Positions 32,601 to 45,669 of a DNA stretch of 64,000 nt are shown in pieces. Every line of letters starts with the position of its first letter. Positions within the stretch are counted from its first letter, which is position 1. The notes under the pieces are model-generated. The model did not search any database. It had not been told where the DNA came from and was given only the letters and a program-made list of their open reading frames with translations. Origin of the DNA: Siniperca chuatsi (Eukaryota > Chordata > Actinopteri > Centrarchiformes > Sinipercidae); assembly GCF_020085105.1 (NCBI RefSeq), contig NC_058064.1, positions 129,001 to 193,000 on the forward strand, given 5' to 3'. A program made the position numbers and the translations under genes.

Positions 32601-35600
32601 TTACAGTAAACAGCTGCTTACTGTCCAACAGCTGTTTAGAGTAAACAGCTGCTTACTGTCCAACAGCTATTTACAGTCTAACAGATGTTTACGGTCTAAC
32701 AGCTGTTTACAGTAAACAGATGTTTACAGTAAACAAACAGCTGTTTACAGTAAACAAACAGCTGTTTACTGTAAACAGCTGTTGTTTACGGTCCAACAGC
32801 TGTCTGATAAACTGACTCACGGCGTCACAGATGACCTCCAGGTGAAGACTCTCCAGTTTCTGAGTCATCTCTTTGTGTCGATGACGAAACCATCCGTCAA
32901 AGTTCGGAGACCTGAAGAACTTCCTGTCAAGAGTCAAAACAACAAAAATGCGTTTCTGAACAGAAACAGGAAGAACTCAAAAGGGGAATCGACAATAAAA
33001 GACCTTTAAAACATTTTCTGAATGTAAAAACAAACTGAAGACACAAGATGAACATTTGAATGTGTTTTACTCAATGTGACGACTTTATTCTCAGGATGTG
33101 TACGTCCTGCAGACACCTGAGCGACTCACCTGTACAGTCCCATCCAATCACCTTTGAGCACTGAGGTGAGCTGAGGCCCGGTGTGATCCAGAGTGGACAT
33201 GAACTCGTCCTGACTGAAGGGTCGAATCTGAGGAGGAGTCTGAACACACAAACAGAATAAACCAGGTGTCATCCCCACACTGCTGACATCACTGTGAGGT
33301 CATCACAGGTGATCCACTTCCTGTTTACCTTCCACGGGGTCACCGATCTCTGCAAAGGCATCAGGCTCGCCATGTACCGCTCCTGACAGACAAGACACAG
33401 GGTTAAACTCAATACAGCAGGGTCAGATTTCCTGCTCTGTGATTGGATAAACTGGGTGAGTCATCATACTGTCATCACATGAGGAAGTCAGTTTAACGTT
33501 TAAAAATGTAAAAAGATGATTTTTACGAACTAAGAACTGAATTATAAAAAACTTCCCGCTCTTTTTTCATCCATGTTTTACTGTTTCCTGTTTCTACTCG
33601 TTTCTTCTTCTTCTGCCTCTTCAGGCACAGACGACTTCCTGTCGGACGTTTTAGGGTCTCACGTGTGGTGATTTATCAAACGCACCAGACTGCACTCACA
33701 GTTTGTGTCATTTAAGAAAGTGTTTGCATATGCATTTAGGAGAGGACGGCACAAATAACAGGATGATTTTAGGGCTGAAACTGACAATTATTTTCATTAT
33801 TGATTAATCTGCTAAATATTATCGAATCATCGTTTATTTGAAAGTAGTGAAAAACACTCATCACACAGTGACGTCCAGTCCAAAACCCAAAGATTTATCA
33901 TTTTCTATCATATTTATCTTATCATCATCATCATGTTGTGACATCACCGACGGCTGGACAGTCACATGACACATGTATAATGTGAAGCGTTGCATTGTGG
34001 GATAACAGAGTTCATGTTGGACTTTCTGTGCGAACGTGTGAATATCTGAAGTCAGATGAAACGGAGGACAGGACGTCACGTATGTAGTAAACAGGGAGAG
34101 ATGTTGGAGCGATCTGATTGGCTGTTTTCTCACCAGTGGGATGATAAAGCTCTGAGTGAGTTCTAACAGGTGTCTCCTCAAGATGGCGCTCTGAACCTCT
34201 GACGGTCTCTTCCTCTGAATCCCCTGAAGACACAAACACGTTTCTATGTTTCTGTGTTTGATGAGAAAACATTTTTAAATCTCTTCATGTTGATGTTTGT
34301 TCACCTTCAACAGTCTTTTAATCAGAATCTTGTCTTTGTGCAGAAACGTCTTGTACGCCGTGTAGATACCTGCAGACAGGAAGTCAAGATCTGTCACAAT
34401 AAAACAGGATTTTATTCCAAAGAAAACAGAGTTATAAAGTCTGCCATGTGACCTGGTTTAGTGTCGAGGGTCTTCAGTTTGGACAGTTTCTTCACCTTCA
34501 CCTGTTTAGGTAAATCGCCTGAAAGAGATCAGACAGGTTTACAGGTGAGTCATCATTTACTCACTTCAGAACCATCTCGTCGTCTTGTTACCTGCCATCT
34601 TCATTTCTCCCAGTCGGACCACGTGAGGCCAGTTCTGAAAAGTCTTAATGAAGAACGGATTGGTGACTCCCAGAACCACGTTAGGCCTGAAGAGGACAGA
34701 CAGACGGGTGAGACAGGTGGGTTCAGACAGACAGGTGACAGACAGACAGACAGGTGAGTTCAGGTGTACTCACGGGGCCTGGGTCCTGGTGGTGTACTCT
34801 CTGAACTCGTTGTCGTGGATGGTGAAATATGGACGGAAGTCACAGCAGAACTTCAGAGGACCGATGGAGCTGAGAGAGGACACACGGTTACCATGGCAAC
34901 ACCACAAACACTGGTCTCTGATTGGCTGCCAGGAGCTCATCGCAGTTTCGTCGACAGCGTTGTAGTTTCCATATAAAGTGTTTGAGCAGCTTTAACGGAT
35001 GATTTTAACATTTTAACAGTTTTCCTCCAAATCTCGTCAGGATCAATAAGAACTCCTGATCAAAAGCAGTCATGTGACCCTCCTGTGTTATTGATTATCT
35101 CCTGATCAACGACGGGTGCCGAGCGGTTCTTCTGGTCTCTAACGACGATCTAAACAAACTGAATAGAAAAACTGTGTGAAGTCTGGCTGATAAAATCAAC
35201 TCATCACAGTTTCCTGAATCTGAATTTAAAATCCCGACCCGAGTCTTTAACGGGTCCGACCCGAGTCTTTAACGGGTCCGTCCCGAGTCTTTAACGGGTC
35301 TGCCTTTAACGGGTCCGTCCCGAGTCTTTAACGGGTCCGACCCGAGTCTTTAACGGGTCCGTCCCGAGTCTTTAACGGGTCTGCCTTTAACGGGTCCGAC
35401 CCGAGTCTTTAACGGGTCTGTCTTTAACGAGTCCGTCCCGAGTCTTTAACGGATCCGACCCGAGTCTTTAACGGGTCTGTCTTTAACGAGTCCGTCCCGA
35501 GTCTTTAACGGATCCGACCCGAGTCTTTAACGGGTCCGACCCGAGTCTTTAACGGGTCCGTCTTTAACGAGTCCGTCCAGAGTCTTTAACGGGTCCGACC

Positions 35601-38600
35601 CGAGTCTTTAACGGGTCCGTCTTTAACGAGTCCGTCCCGAGTCTTTAACGGATCCGACCCGAGTCTTTAACGGGTCCGTCTTTAACGAGTCCGTCCCGAG
35701 TCTTTAACGGGTCTGCCTTTAACGGGTCCGACCCGAGTCTTTAACGGGTCTGTCTTTAACGGGTCTGTCTTTAACGAGTCCGTCCCGAGTCTTTAACGGA
35801 TCCAACCCGAGTCTTTAACGGGTCTGTCTTTAACGAGTCCGTCCCGAGTCTTTAACGGGTCTGCCTTTAACGGGTCCGTCCCGAGTCTTTAACGAGTCCG
35901 TCCCAAGTCTTTAACGGGTCTGCCTTTAACGGGTCCGACCCGAGTCTTTAACGGGTCTGTCTTTAACGAGTCCGTCCCGAGTCTTTAACGGATCCGACCC
36001 GAGTCTTTAACGGGTCCGACCCGAGTCTTTAACGGGTCCATCCCGAGTCTTTAACGGATCCGACCCGAGTCTTTAACGGGTCTGTCTTTAACGGGTCTGT
36101 CTTTAACGGGTCCGTCCCGAGTCTTTAACGTGTCCGACCCGAGTCTTTAACGGGTCCGACCCGAATCTTTAACGGGTCCGTCCCGAGTCTTTAACGGGTC
36201 TGTCTTTAACGGGTCCGACCCGAGTCTTTAACGGGTCCGTCCCAAGTCTTTAACAGGTCTGTCTTTAACGGGTCCGACCCGAGTCTTTAACGGGTCCGTC
36301 CCGAGTCTTTAACGTGTCCGACCCGAGTCTTTAACGGATCCGCCCCGAGTCTTTAACGGGTCCGACCCGAGTCTTTAACGGGTCCGCCCCGAGTCTTTAA
36401 CGGGTCTGTCTTTAACGGGTCCGTCCCGAGTCTTTAACGGGTCCGTCTTTAACGGGTCCGACCCGAGTCTTTAACGGGTCCGTCTTTAACGGGTCCGACC
36501 GAGTCTTTAACGGGTCTGTCTTTAACGGGTCTGTCTTTAACGGGTCCGTCCCGAGTCTTTAACGAGTCTGTCCCGAGTCTTTAACGGGTCCGTCCCGAGT
36601 CTTTAACGGGTCTGTCTTTAACGGGTCCGACCCGAGTCTTTAACGGGTCCGCCCCGAGTCTTTAACGGGTCCGTCTTTAACGGGTCCGACCCGAGTCTTT
36701 AACGGGTTCGACCCGAGTCTTTAACGGGTCCGTCTTTAACGGGTCCGACCCGAGTCTTTAACGGGTCCGTCCCGAGTCTTTAACGGGTCCGCCCCGAGTC
36801 TTTAACGGGTCCGCCCCGAGTCTTTAACGGGTTCGACCCGAGTCTTTAACGGGTCCGTCTTTAACGGGTCCGACCCGAGTCTTTAACGGGTCCGACCCGA
36901 GTCTTTAACGGATCCGCCCCGAGTCTTTAACGGGTCCGACCCGAGTCTTTAACGGGTCCGCCCCGAGTCTTTAACGGGTCTGTCTTTAACGGGTCCGACC
37001 CGAGTCTTTAACGGGTCCGCCCCGAGTCTTTAACGGGTCCGTCTTTAACGGGTCCGACCCGAGTCTTTAACGGGTCCGTCCCAAGTCTTTAACAGGTCTG
37101 TCTTTAACGGGTCCGACCCGAGTCTTTAACGGGTCCGTCCCGAGTCTTTAACGTGTCCGACCCGAGTCTTTAACGGATCCGCCCCGAGTCTTTAACGGGT
37201 CCGACCCGAGTCTTTAACGGGTCCGCCCCGAGTCTTTAACGGGTCTGTCTTTAACGGGTCCGTCCCGAGTCTTTAACGGGTCCGTCTTTAACGGGTCCGA
37301 CCCGAGTCTTTAACGGGTCCGTCTTTAACGGGTCCGACCCGAGTCTTTAACGGGTCTGTCTTTAACGGGTCTGTCTTTAACGGGTCCGTCCCGAGTCTTT
37401 AACGAGTCTGTCCCGAGTCTTTAACGGGTCCGTCCCGAGTCTTTAACGGGTCTGTCTTTAACGGGTCCGACCCGAGTCTTTAACGGGTCCGCCCCGAGTC
37501 TTTAACGGGTCCGTCTTTAACGGGTCCGACCCGAGTCTTTAACGGGTTCGACCCGAGTCTTTAACGGGTCCGTCTTTAACGGGTCCGACCCGAGTCTTTA
37601 ACGGGTCCGTCCCGAGTCTTTAACGGGTCCGCCCCGAGTCTTTAACGGGTCCGACCCGAGTCTTTAACGGGTCCGACCCGGTCGGCCGGTCTGACGTACG
37701 AGAAGGAAATGTTGATTCATTTAGAAAAACGTGAGAACTTTTTGTGATAAAAGCTTTTGGCCTAAAAGTCGAAATGATTCAGTTTTGTGCCAAAGTTCAA
37801 ATCTTAAGCAGAATACGGAGACGAGTTCTGATTGGCTGCAGTTACCTGACGAGAGCCAGCACCGTCTCCGAGGAGACGGTGGGAGACGGCGCCATGACAA
37901 CCAGCGGCTCCCCGAGCAACACGAGCTCCCAGAGCATCTGCAGGTGGATCAGGACCGACTGGAAACACCTGAGAGGTCAAAGGTCACGTTTAGAGTTAAG
38001 ATTATTCACAAATGTTTAATCCGTAATTTCTGACTCATTTTGTCTGAAAAGTGTATTTATTTTGGGTTTATTCTCGTTTTATTCATATATTTAATGATTT
38101 CTCTTCTATTTTTCACAAATTTAATACTTTTATTAATATTTATTATTACTCAAATATCATAAACAGACTTAATAATTCTTTGAAAGAAATTCAAACTTTT
38201 CTTCTGAAAACAACAAAAAGGCTTTAAAAACTTTATCAGCAGTTTCCATTTGTCGCCTTTTTGCTTTCATTTTTATTTTCGGGTTTTTAAGTCATTAAAT
38301 TAAGTTTCTGTCGGGTATTTTTTATGAATGTTTGTATTTATTGAAGTTCAGATGAAGTAGTCGTGATCTATAACAATAATAACAGACGGACTTGAAGAGG
38401 TCCAGTTCGTGGATGGTGGGCAGCAGAGTCGGAGCCGGCAGGAGGTCCTGAGGAGTCAAAATAAAACTTTATTGTTCTTTCACTCAGTTTGTGTTGTTAA
38501 TAAAGAGTCTGGTTCTCTTCCTGACCTCTTTAGCAGTCTGTCTGACTGGACTTCCTCCCGGTTTGTCTGTTTTTGAAGGAATCCGGACCTGAAAAATAAA

Positions 38601-40939
38601 AAAATGAAAAACAAAGTGAACTTAAAGTTTCGACAACAGAAAATAACGCGAGAGGAAACAGAATCAGCTGTTCACACACGAACAAACGTCTTAATCAGGA
38701 AAAACTTTTCTTCTCTTACTTCTGCGTTTCAGCGTAACATTTCTTCGAATGTTTTCACAGAAATGTTATTCGAAGGTATAAGTACATCGTGCTGTGTATA
38801 ACTATAGTATAATGTTGTAACTGATGTATTACTGGACGCTGTCTTGGCACGTCTAGTCTATTAAATACAATACCCATGAGCCTCAGCTGCTGTTGCTATG
38901 GAAAAGAAGCCAAAGCTCATCACCATGGTTACTGAACTGATCCAGAATCAGGTTTTATCAGATTTCTACAGAGTTTAAACTTTACTTCAGCTCGCTGTGC
39001 GATCACACGACGACAGAATGTGAAGCTCTGCGATTGGCTGTTTGCTGGTGAAATGCACCCTGGGAGTCGTAGTTGACTTCTCTCCTTCAGGTTTTATGTC
39101 CTCAGGCTGTGAGACCACGCCCGTCTGCTCACCTGTAAGACCACGCCCCTTTAGTATGTGTGTGACCACGCCCATCCGCTCACCTGTACGACCACGCCCC
39201 TTTAGTGTGTGAGACCACGCCCATCCGCTCACCTGTAAGACCACGCCCCTTTAGTATGTGTGTGACCACGCCCGTCTGCTCACCTGTACGACCACGCCCC
39301 TTTAGTATGTGTGTGACCACGCCCGTCTGCTCACCTGTAAGACCACGCCCATCACAGGCAGGTTGAGCGTCAGTCCAGGTATGGGTGAAGGCCATTGGTC
39401 GATCTCGTTACACACTGTGTGGACGAGAGAAAGACGAGACGTCAGGTGACATTTCAGCAGAGTGATGTCATAATTATTACTGTTCTGATTCGTCCATGGC
39501 TGTGACGGAAGCTTGACATCATCACCTGCTTCCATGCAGGGCTCCAGCTTCTCGAAGAACTCGGGAGCAACGATCTGCAGCAGCGAGTGGAACAGGTGAG
39601 TGTACGGTAACCTGGATATCAACACCAGAGACTGAAACACAGAGTCACATGACCACACAGCTGTCAGTCAAACTGAACAGGTGTTAGAGCATGAACAGGT
39701 GTGAGCAGGTGTGAAGAGGCCTCTGACCTTCTGGAAGTATCCTCTCTTCACAGAGACGTCCTTCACTTGTCTGAAATAGACGTAACCAAAGAAATGGGAC
39801 GCTTCAGTCTGCGGAGACAAGAGACGCTGATGACGACATCGCGAAGTAAAAACTAATCAGCCAACACACTCCAGACAAACCATCGATCCATCAATAAGCA
39901 GCTAATCGATGGATCGATGAGCGGCTAATCGATGGATCGATGAGCTGCCGACGTGTTTCCTCACCTGCAGGGTGACGGGGGCGTCTCTGTTGTAAACGTC
40001 CTCTCTGAACCTCGACGCTCTGCGACCGACCGACTGACGTAACCTGAAGCTGAACTGAGTGTCACCGAGGCATCCTGGGAAAGCAAGTAACACATGTGAC
40101 CTTTGACCTCTGGGTCCTGCCATACGCAGTGTTACACAGTGTTATCAGACGACTTTACCTGAGTAGGAGTCAGGGAAGGACAGGTAGCAGATGCTGGTTT
40201 TCTGACAACAAATAAAGAAATATGATCAATAAGTCTATAATCAATTGATTAATTATAAATCTACAAAGTTAACATAAAGGCAATGAAGACAGATACGTTC
40301 AATCAAAAATTACCTCCTTCTCAGTGAGTTTCACATCCTGAGGATAAACCAGCTGAAAAACAGAAAGAAACGACTCACACCAGATTCCATTCAGAATTCT
40401 GCTAATTTAATCCACCGCTGCTTGTCGCCAGACTGTAAAATGTCACAGCCCCTGAGAATATAATATGATGTTCACTCGGCCAACAAATCTTCATCTCAAC
40501 AGCAGTTTTGTTACGTAACTAATAATATGATACAGGTAACTTGACAGCTGCAGCCATCAGCAGCATCTTCTAGCTGCCAGCAGTCATGAACAGAAAAGAC
40601 ACACCAAATTCCATTTAAAATTCGGCTAATTTAACGCCTATCTGCCTACTGCCACGGTGTAAACTGTGTGGTATTTTCGGCCGAATGATTCCCGCCGTGT
40701 TCATCAAACATGTATTTGATCGGTTTCTGATCTATAACACTGATGATTAACGATGCTAACGATGCTAAGGATGCTAAGGTACCGTCGCTCCGCACCTCTA
40801 TGGCTTGACCGAGCTCCAGGTCGAAGGTAACGACACACACACACTCTAACCAGGAGCAGAAGCGGGCCCACGGACACCGGCTGTCCCCGCTGTCCGCCGC
40901 CTCATGCCGGGGAGAACCGAAGCCGTCAAACGGGTTCAT
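29589..40939 (-). CDS. dennd6b: DENN domain-containing protein 6B
   Basis: DENND6 proteins are Rab guanine-nucleotide exchange factors (Rab14 for the family) of the endocytic pathway. Twenty minus-strand exons: 40939-40796, 40352-40314, 40201-40159, 40074-39965, 39808-39728, 39631-39526, 39414-39335, 38588-38526, 38447-38392, 37968-37846, 34869-34774, 34686-34592, 34518-34453, 34369-34305, 34223-34134, 33382-33329, 33239-33130, 32923-32821, 32269-32195, 29711-29589. They join in phase to 573 aa (human 585). [47 protein letters not shown] and [11 protein letters not shown] mark the DENN modules; FELVYP-type text [14 protein letters not shown] favours 6B over 6A. The start MNPFDGFG is the first ATG in frame. 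Exon 9 uses the weak donor AA|GTCCGT; a paired donor/acceptor shift would swap CFQ for S in frame. Head-to-head with lta4h. Confidence 0.95.
29800..32143 (+). mobile_element. broken RTE-type LINE in dennd6b intron 19
   Basis: It lies antisense to dennd6b. The 5' part encodes the second half of an apurinic-type endonuclease ([18 protein letters not shown] near 30027-30088, then [20 protein letters not shown]). The reverse transcriptase follows: [20 protein letters not shown] near 30992, [16 protein letters not shown] (motif A) near 31380, [13 protein letters not shown] (motif B) near 31550 and MFGDDIVI (motif C) near 31644, with G where relatives have FADD. At least four frame breaks separate the fragments. 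Both ends are missing: the endonuclease start, and the last 100 or so residues after [10 protein letters not shown]. It is not a host gene. Confidence 0.85.
32300..32810. repeat. 18-bp minisatellite, dennd6b intron 18
   Basis: About 28 units of CAGCTGTTTACTGTCCAA and the variant with TTTACAGTAAACAG. TTTACAGTAAACAG and CAGCTG are self-complementary, so the array can form many small hairpins. Confidence 0.9.
33772..33900. repeat. fragment of AT-rich fold-back fish repeat
   Basis: GGGCTGAAACTGACAATTAT, then TTTCATTATTGATTAATCTG, is a one-sided copy of the family seen at 20813-21075. It lies in dennd6b intron 15. Confidence 0.55.
35225..37690. repeat. 2.5-kb CpG-rich minisatellite, dennd6b intron 10
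   Basis: 22-bp units CCCGAGTCTTTAACGGGTCC(GA/GT) alternate with 15-bp CGGGTCTGTCTTTAA units. The rare variant CCCAAGTCTTTAACAGGTCT occurs at 36241 and again at 37080 in the same context, which shows a tandem duplication of about 840 bp. Hundreds of CpG sites are retained. Confidence 0.95.
39105..39353 (-). repeat. 51-bp donor-bearing minisatellite, dennd6b intron 7
   Basis: Read on the minus strand, exon 7 ends GGGCGTGGTCTTACAG|GTGAGC (GT at 39334). The block GGGCGTGGTC(T/G)TACAGGTGAG recurs four more times, with GTGAGC starting at 39283, 39232, 39183 and 39132 (spacing 49-51). The remainder of each unit contains CACACACTAAAGGGGCGTGG. A stop lies in frame in the first unit. Confidence 0.93.
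40383..40665. repeat. TIR-element fragments in dennd6b intron 1
   Basis: Two starts, CCAGATTCCATTCAGAATTC (40381) and CCAAATTCCATTTAAAATTC (40603), belong to the family also present in atp6v1f, lamtor4 and lta4h introns. Confidence 0.5.
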
Positions 40940-41084
40940 CACGACCGGATCAGAGCTCCGAGACCTCCATCTTTCCTTCGCCGGTCCTCCATCCCAAATA
41001 CCGTTACCGACACCGAGACGGTGCCGCCTCTGGAGCCCCCTGCTGGAGAAGGACGACACTACATTTGTTACTTATTATTTCTGT

Positions 41085-41120
<36 letters not shown>

Positions 41121-41805
41121 TTAAAAAGAAGAAGAGGAAACATAATGTGATGGATTCAATTATAAAAGCAACATTTCAATCAATAATCTGAAACGTTTTA
41201 AAAGATATTTTGTGTCTTTGCTGCTTTTTATCTTCACCAAATATCTGGAATTCAGATGAACATCATGAAGAAACTAAACTAAAAACATCATTTAACTGTA
41301 TAAGGAAATGCAAAAGAATAACTAAGTGATGAATCTTTATAGAAAAGAATAGCGACTGAAACAGCTTGTTTATTATCTGCATTAAAATAAAGCTGAATCA
41401 AACCTGATGCTCAGAGACGTTTCAGACTATATTACATATTCTCTTTAAAAGAGAGAAAACCAAGTAAAGAAAACAGAAAATATCACGTAGCTTAATTATT
41501 TATAGCAATTAAAAAAATCCATAATCAAACAATAATAATAATTCATAAATTCATAATTAAAATAATGTATTAAGTACTTAGATTAACGGAAAGATCATCC
41601 ATGTCACCATCAGTTAAATATAATTATAATTATATCTTCTACTACTGAGTTTCAAAATAAAAGCATGTGATTCGCGGAGCCTGTGTTATGCTGACTCTTA
41701 TTTTGAAAAGAACGGTGCCGGATGTGAGTAGGGCATGTTCCGGTAGAAAACCGGGTGTCTGACAGACCGGGACGTTCAGTCTCTGTTGTTACCGGACAGA
41801 TCATC
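40940..41805. promoter_or_regulatory. dennd6b/lta4h divergent promoter region
   Basis: 866 bases between two opposite-strand ATGs. The sequence near dennd6b (40940-41060) is GC-rich. A (TAA)n tract lies at 41083-41120 and the middle is AT-rich. Bidirectional promoter function is inferred from layout only. Confidence 0.4.
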
Positions 41806-43833
41806 ATGTCTTCAGACCCGTGCTCCTTCTCCTCCTTCACCAGGTGCGTCACCAGACACCTGAACCTGTCCTTCCACCTGGACTTCGACACGCACGTCAT
41901 CAGGGCCAAGGTGGAACTCACCGTGGAGGCTCTGGAGGACCGTTTCTCTGCTCTGGTAACGTTAACGGAACCCGGTGCTCTGCTCCGGTACAGCTGCATG
42001 TTAGCCTCAAAGCTAACGGCTCAGTGCAACACGAGCCAGGTGTTGTGATTTCACACCGTGTTTATGGTCCCTGAAGGGCTCATCAAATACAACCGAAGGC
42101 CGCTTAAAAACTGCGATAATTTACATTAAGTCTGGTCTGTATTCTAACTCAGTCATATGCAGTCAATGTGCGAGGTCATCTCCTGACAGGTTGTTAACTG
42201 TTTTACAGTCCGGACTTTAATGAACAGAATTTGCTCGTCAAAATGTAAAATTCTAAAGAAATCTGTCGATTAACTGAACAACTAACGAAACATTTCACTG
42301 TTCATAAATGTTTGATTAGAAGTTTTCAAATCTTTGAGCAGACGCCGTTCTGTAATTCGGCTTAATCCAGTTCTTCATGTGTCAGGTACATGTAACACAT
42401 TTTAACTAGAATTTAGGTCTTTTGAGGTCTGCAAATATTACACAGGTAAGGAATCTTTCAATTGCGGTGTTTGTGAATGGAGTTTGGTGTGCTTTAGTTA
42501 AATATAGAAACACTTTATTGGGGCGTGTGGTCTTGGACTTTGACATACCGGCTGATCTGTCAGAAGAAGGGCAGGTGTGTGAACTGGAAACTGTAACTGG
42601 ACCTGAACTGTTAATCAGGTGTGCAGCAGAGCCGACTTTCACTTTGCAGTTTCAGCGTCACATAGTGTTCTTCCACTTCTAACAGTTTGATGTTGAGTTC
42701 TTCACTACTCGGTGGAAATATTTAGAACTTTTATCTATATGTGTATACATATTTTTTATCAAGGCAACTTTAAAATGTTATGTATTTCAATGGAGTTTGG
42801 CATGACGCAGAAATAAGACAAACAGAATTTATTGGGGCTGTGTGGTGGCTTGTGCACATTTCTCAAAGTCAACTTTATAAAAAAACAAAAAAAGGCGATT
42901 TAAAGGAGCAGCATAAAAAGAAATACACACCATATGCAAAAAAAATACACACTTCATAAAAATACACACTATGAAAGACGCACATGGGAGAGTGAACGGG
43001 ACGCACCGCTGCCAGAAACCTTTTTTAAATGAGATTTCAAGCTTTCGAAGCCTTTTTCAGTCTCGAAAACTGACATCATGTTCATCCCATACAGAAAGGT
43101 ATCTTGCAGGCTGGAATCAGGGGAATAAAGTTTAGAATTCATTCGCTCACTTGTGAAAACTTATCTTAACACCTATTAGTAAAGCTCATTTTATTAGGTA
43201 TAGCCTATAAATAGTTTGAAGCAAAAAAGTGTAAATTGCTTGTTTTTGAATGGAGTTTGGTGTGAAGTAGTTGAGATTTAAGAGACTGAATTTATTGGAG
43301 CTATATGATCTTGGACTTTGATTTGAAGGCTGATTGTCAGTACAGGTGTGTAGACTGAGGTCAGAGAGTGACAGGTGAGTGTTTATCAGCAGGTATGTCT
43401 GTTCCTGAGCGCTGACTCAGCAGGACTGACATTAATCTCAGAATCTCATTAATAAAAGTGTCGTTTTATCTGCTGCAGACTTTGGACACCAGAGACCTGA
43501 AGATCGTCTCAGTGAGCGCTAATGGACAAGCGGCGGCGTTTTCTATGGGCCCCAAACACAGCTTCAAGGGGACTCCGCTGGACATCACGCTGCCCTTTGA
43601 CCTCTACAGGTGACCTCTTCTTCTCTTTCCTCTTGTAACGTCTTTTCAAAATAAAATGTCATCAATGTGTTTGTGTTGTGGACCGCTCAGAGGTCAGCAT
43701 GTGATCGTGGAGGTGACCTATGAGACGTCTCCGTCTGCGTCGGCTCTGCAGTGGCTCACACCTGAACAGACTGCTGGGAAGAAACAACCGTACCTGTTCA
43801 GCCAGTGTCAGGTGACCGCACACACACACACAC

Positions 43834-43866
<33 letters not shown>

Positions 43867-44414
43867 GCTGTTATAAAACACTATTCATCTGTTTTTATCT
43901 GTTTAACTTAAATATTCTGAAGGTCCAAATGTTTTAGTTTATTAAAGATTTCTGTATTTTAATAACAATAATAAAGATTTCTTTAAGTAAAACAAGGAAT
44001 AAAACAGAAGCTTTAACAAATAAAATAAAATCCAAATCATAAAAGACACAATGAGAAAATTGAAACATTCAGTAAAGGAAAAAAGATCTTTATTTTATTA
44101 TCCATTGAACACTGAACAATTTCATATATTTAGTTAAATTAAATGAGCTGAAATAGTGAATATTGATCCACAAAAATGAACTGGAACAGTTCAACTGGTT
44201 GTAAATTCGTTTAATAAAATCTGGTGTGACTCAGTTTTAGCAGAAGTTAAAGTTTCTTCATCACGACATCCTGAATGTTTCCGTGGCGACACTTTGTTCC
44301 TGTTTTCTTCTCACATTTCTCTGCAAACGTTTCTGAACTGATGAGTTTTCTTAGTTTAAAGCAGTTTGTGAGTTTCCTCTGAAGAAGTTTGTAAGAAAAC
44401 ATGTCTGCTTTTTT

Positions 44415-44453
<39 letters not shown>

Positions 44454-45624
44454 TGTGTACTTTATAGTATATACTGGCACGCTGTCGTTTTCCAGGCTCG
44501 GAGAGAACGAGAGAAGATAATTGGCTAAACTTCTTGTAATTTAATTTTGTAATATGAGGCTGTTGCAAAACTGTCAGACTGAACTTACGGACACATCGTA
44601 GCTTCGTCAGCCCGCTTTAAAAACAAACTAGATGTGGGTAGATTTGTAGGCGTGTCACAAAGTGTTTCGTTAAATTACGCATTTTCGTTCTTCTGGTTAT
44701 GACTCGCGTACGATAATTTTCCTCAAAATACGATAATTTAAGCCTGTGGTACGATAGTTTAACATTTCCTATCTGGCAACGCTGAGAAGCTGCTAACTTA
44801 GCTGCTAACATAGAAGGTCTGAATTAATATCGAGTCGGAGCTGTTCAGAGCGCGTTCGGACCGAGCTGGTTAGACCGTGCTAAGATGCTAACATAACAGC
44901 AAACAGGGTTTGCAATACAACAGCTTAGCAGCGCAACGTACGAGACTGCTAACGCGAAGTTAGCAGCCGCTACTAAAGATAGCATCCATGCATCGCTTCG
45001 GATATTATTCCAACAATTTATAATTCATTAATTAATTAATTAATTAATTAAGTAAGTAATCCCTCTGGTATTGTATTCTGTTCCGATCTATCCCTCCTGC
45101 GAGCATTTAGCTAACGTTGCACAACAGACAGTTTCACTCTTTAGCCAGTTTTCTTGTTGGAACAGCTCCATGACCAGAAAGCCTCTGAGCCGCAGAGACG
45201 AAGCCGCCGATGCTGCTTTTACTCTGCCGCGATAATGCTCGACGTTTAGTATCCGTCACGTCTCCGCTCCGGTTCCTGGTGCTTCCTGGTGCTTCCTGGT
45301 GCTTCCTGGTGCTTCCTGCCACTTGTTTTGGCTGGCTAAATAATTCAATAAACAAGGTAGCAGTTGGCTAGCTTTTTCCAGACGCAGTGATACCGAATTG
45401 CGTGAAGTTATTAGACGTCATAACCGTCATATACAGTTACTATATCACGGCTAACAACCAATCAGATTGCTTGATTTGAGCTATCCGTTTTATAAATAAA
45501 GGTGGAATACTGACTGAACTCTTTTCGGACTGTCTCCCTGTGTCTTGTCTTACAGGCTCATCACTGCAGGAGTATGGTTCCCTGCCAGGACAGCCCGTCT
45601 GTCAAACACACCTACTACGCTCAG

Positions 45625-45669
<45 letters not shown>

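Noticed and set aside
40940-41059. N-terminal extension of dennd6b upstream of MNPFDGFG
   Set aside because: The frame is open but its first possible start is GTG; the first in-frame ATG is at 40939, close to the human start relative to the conserved PWARF block.
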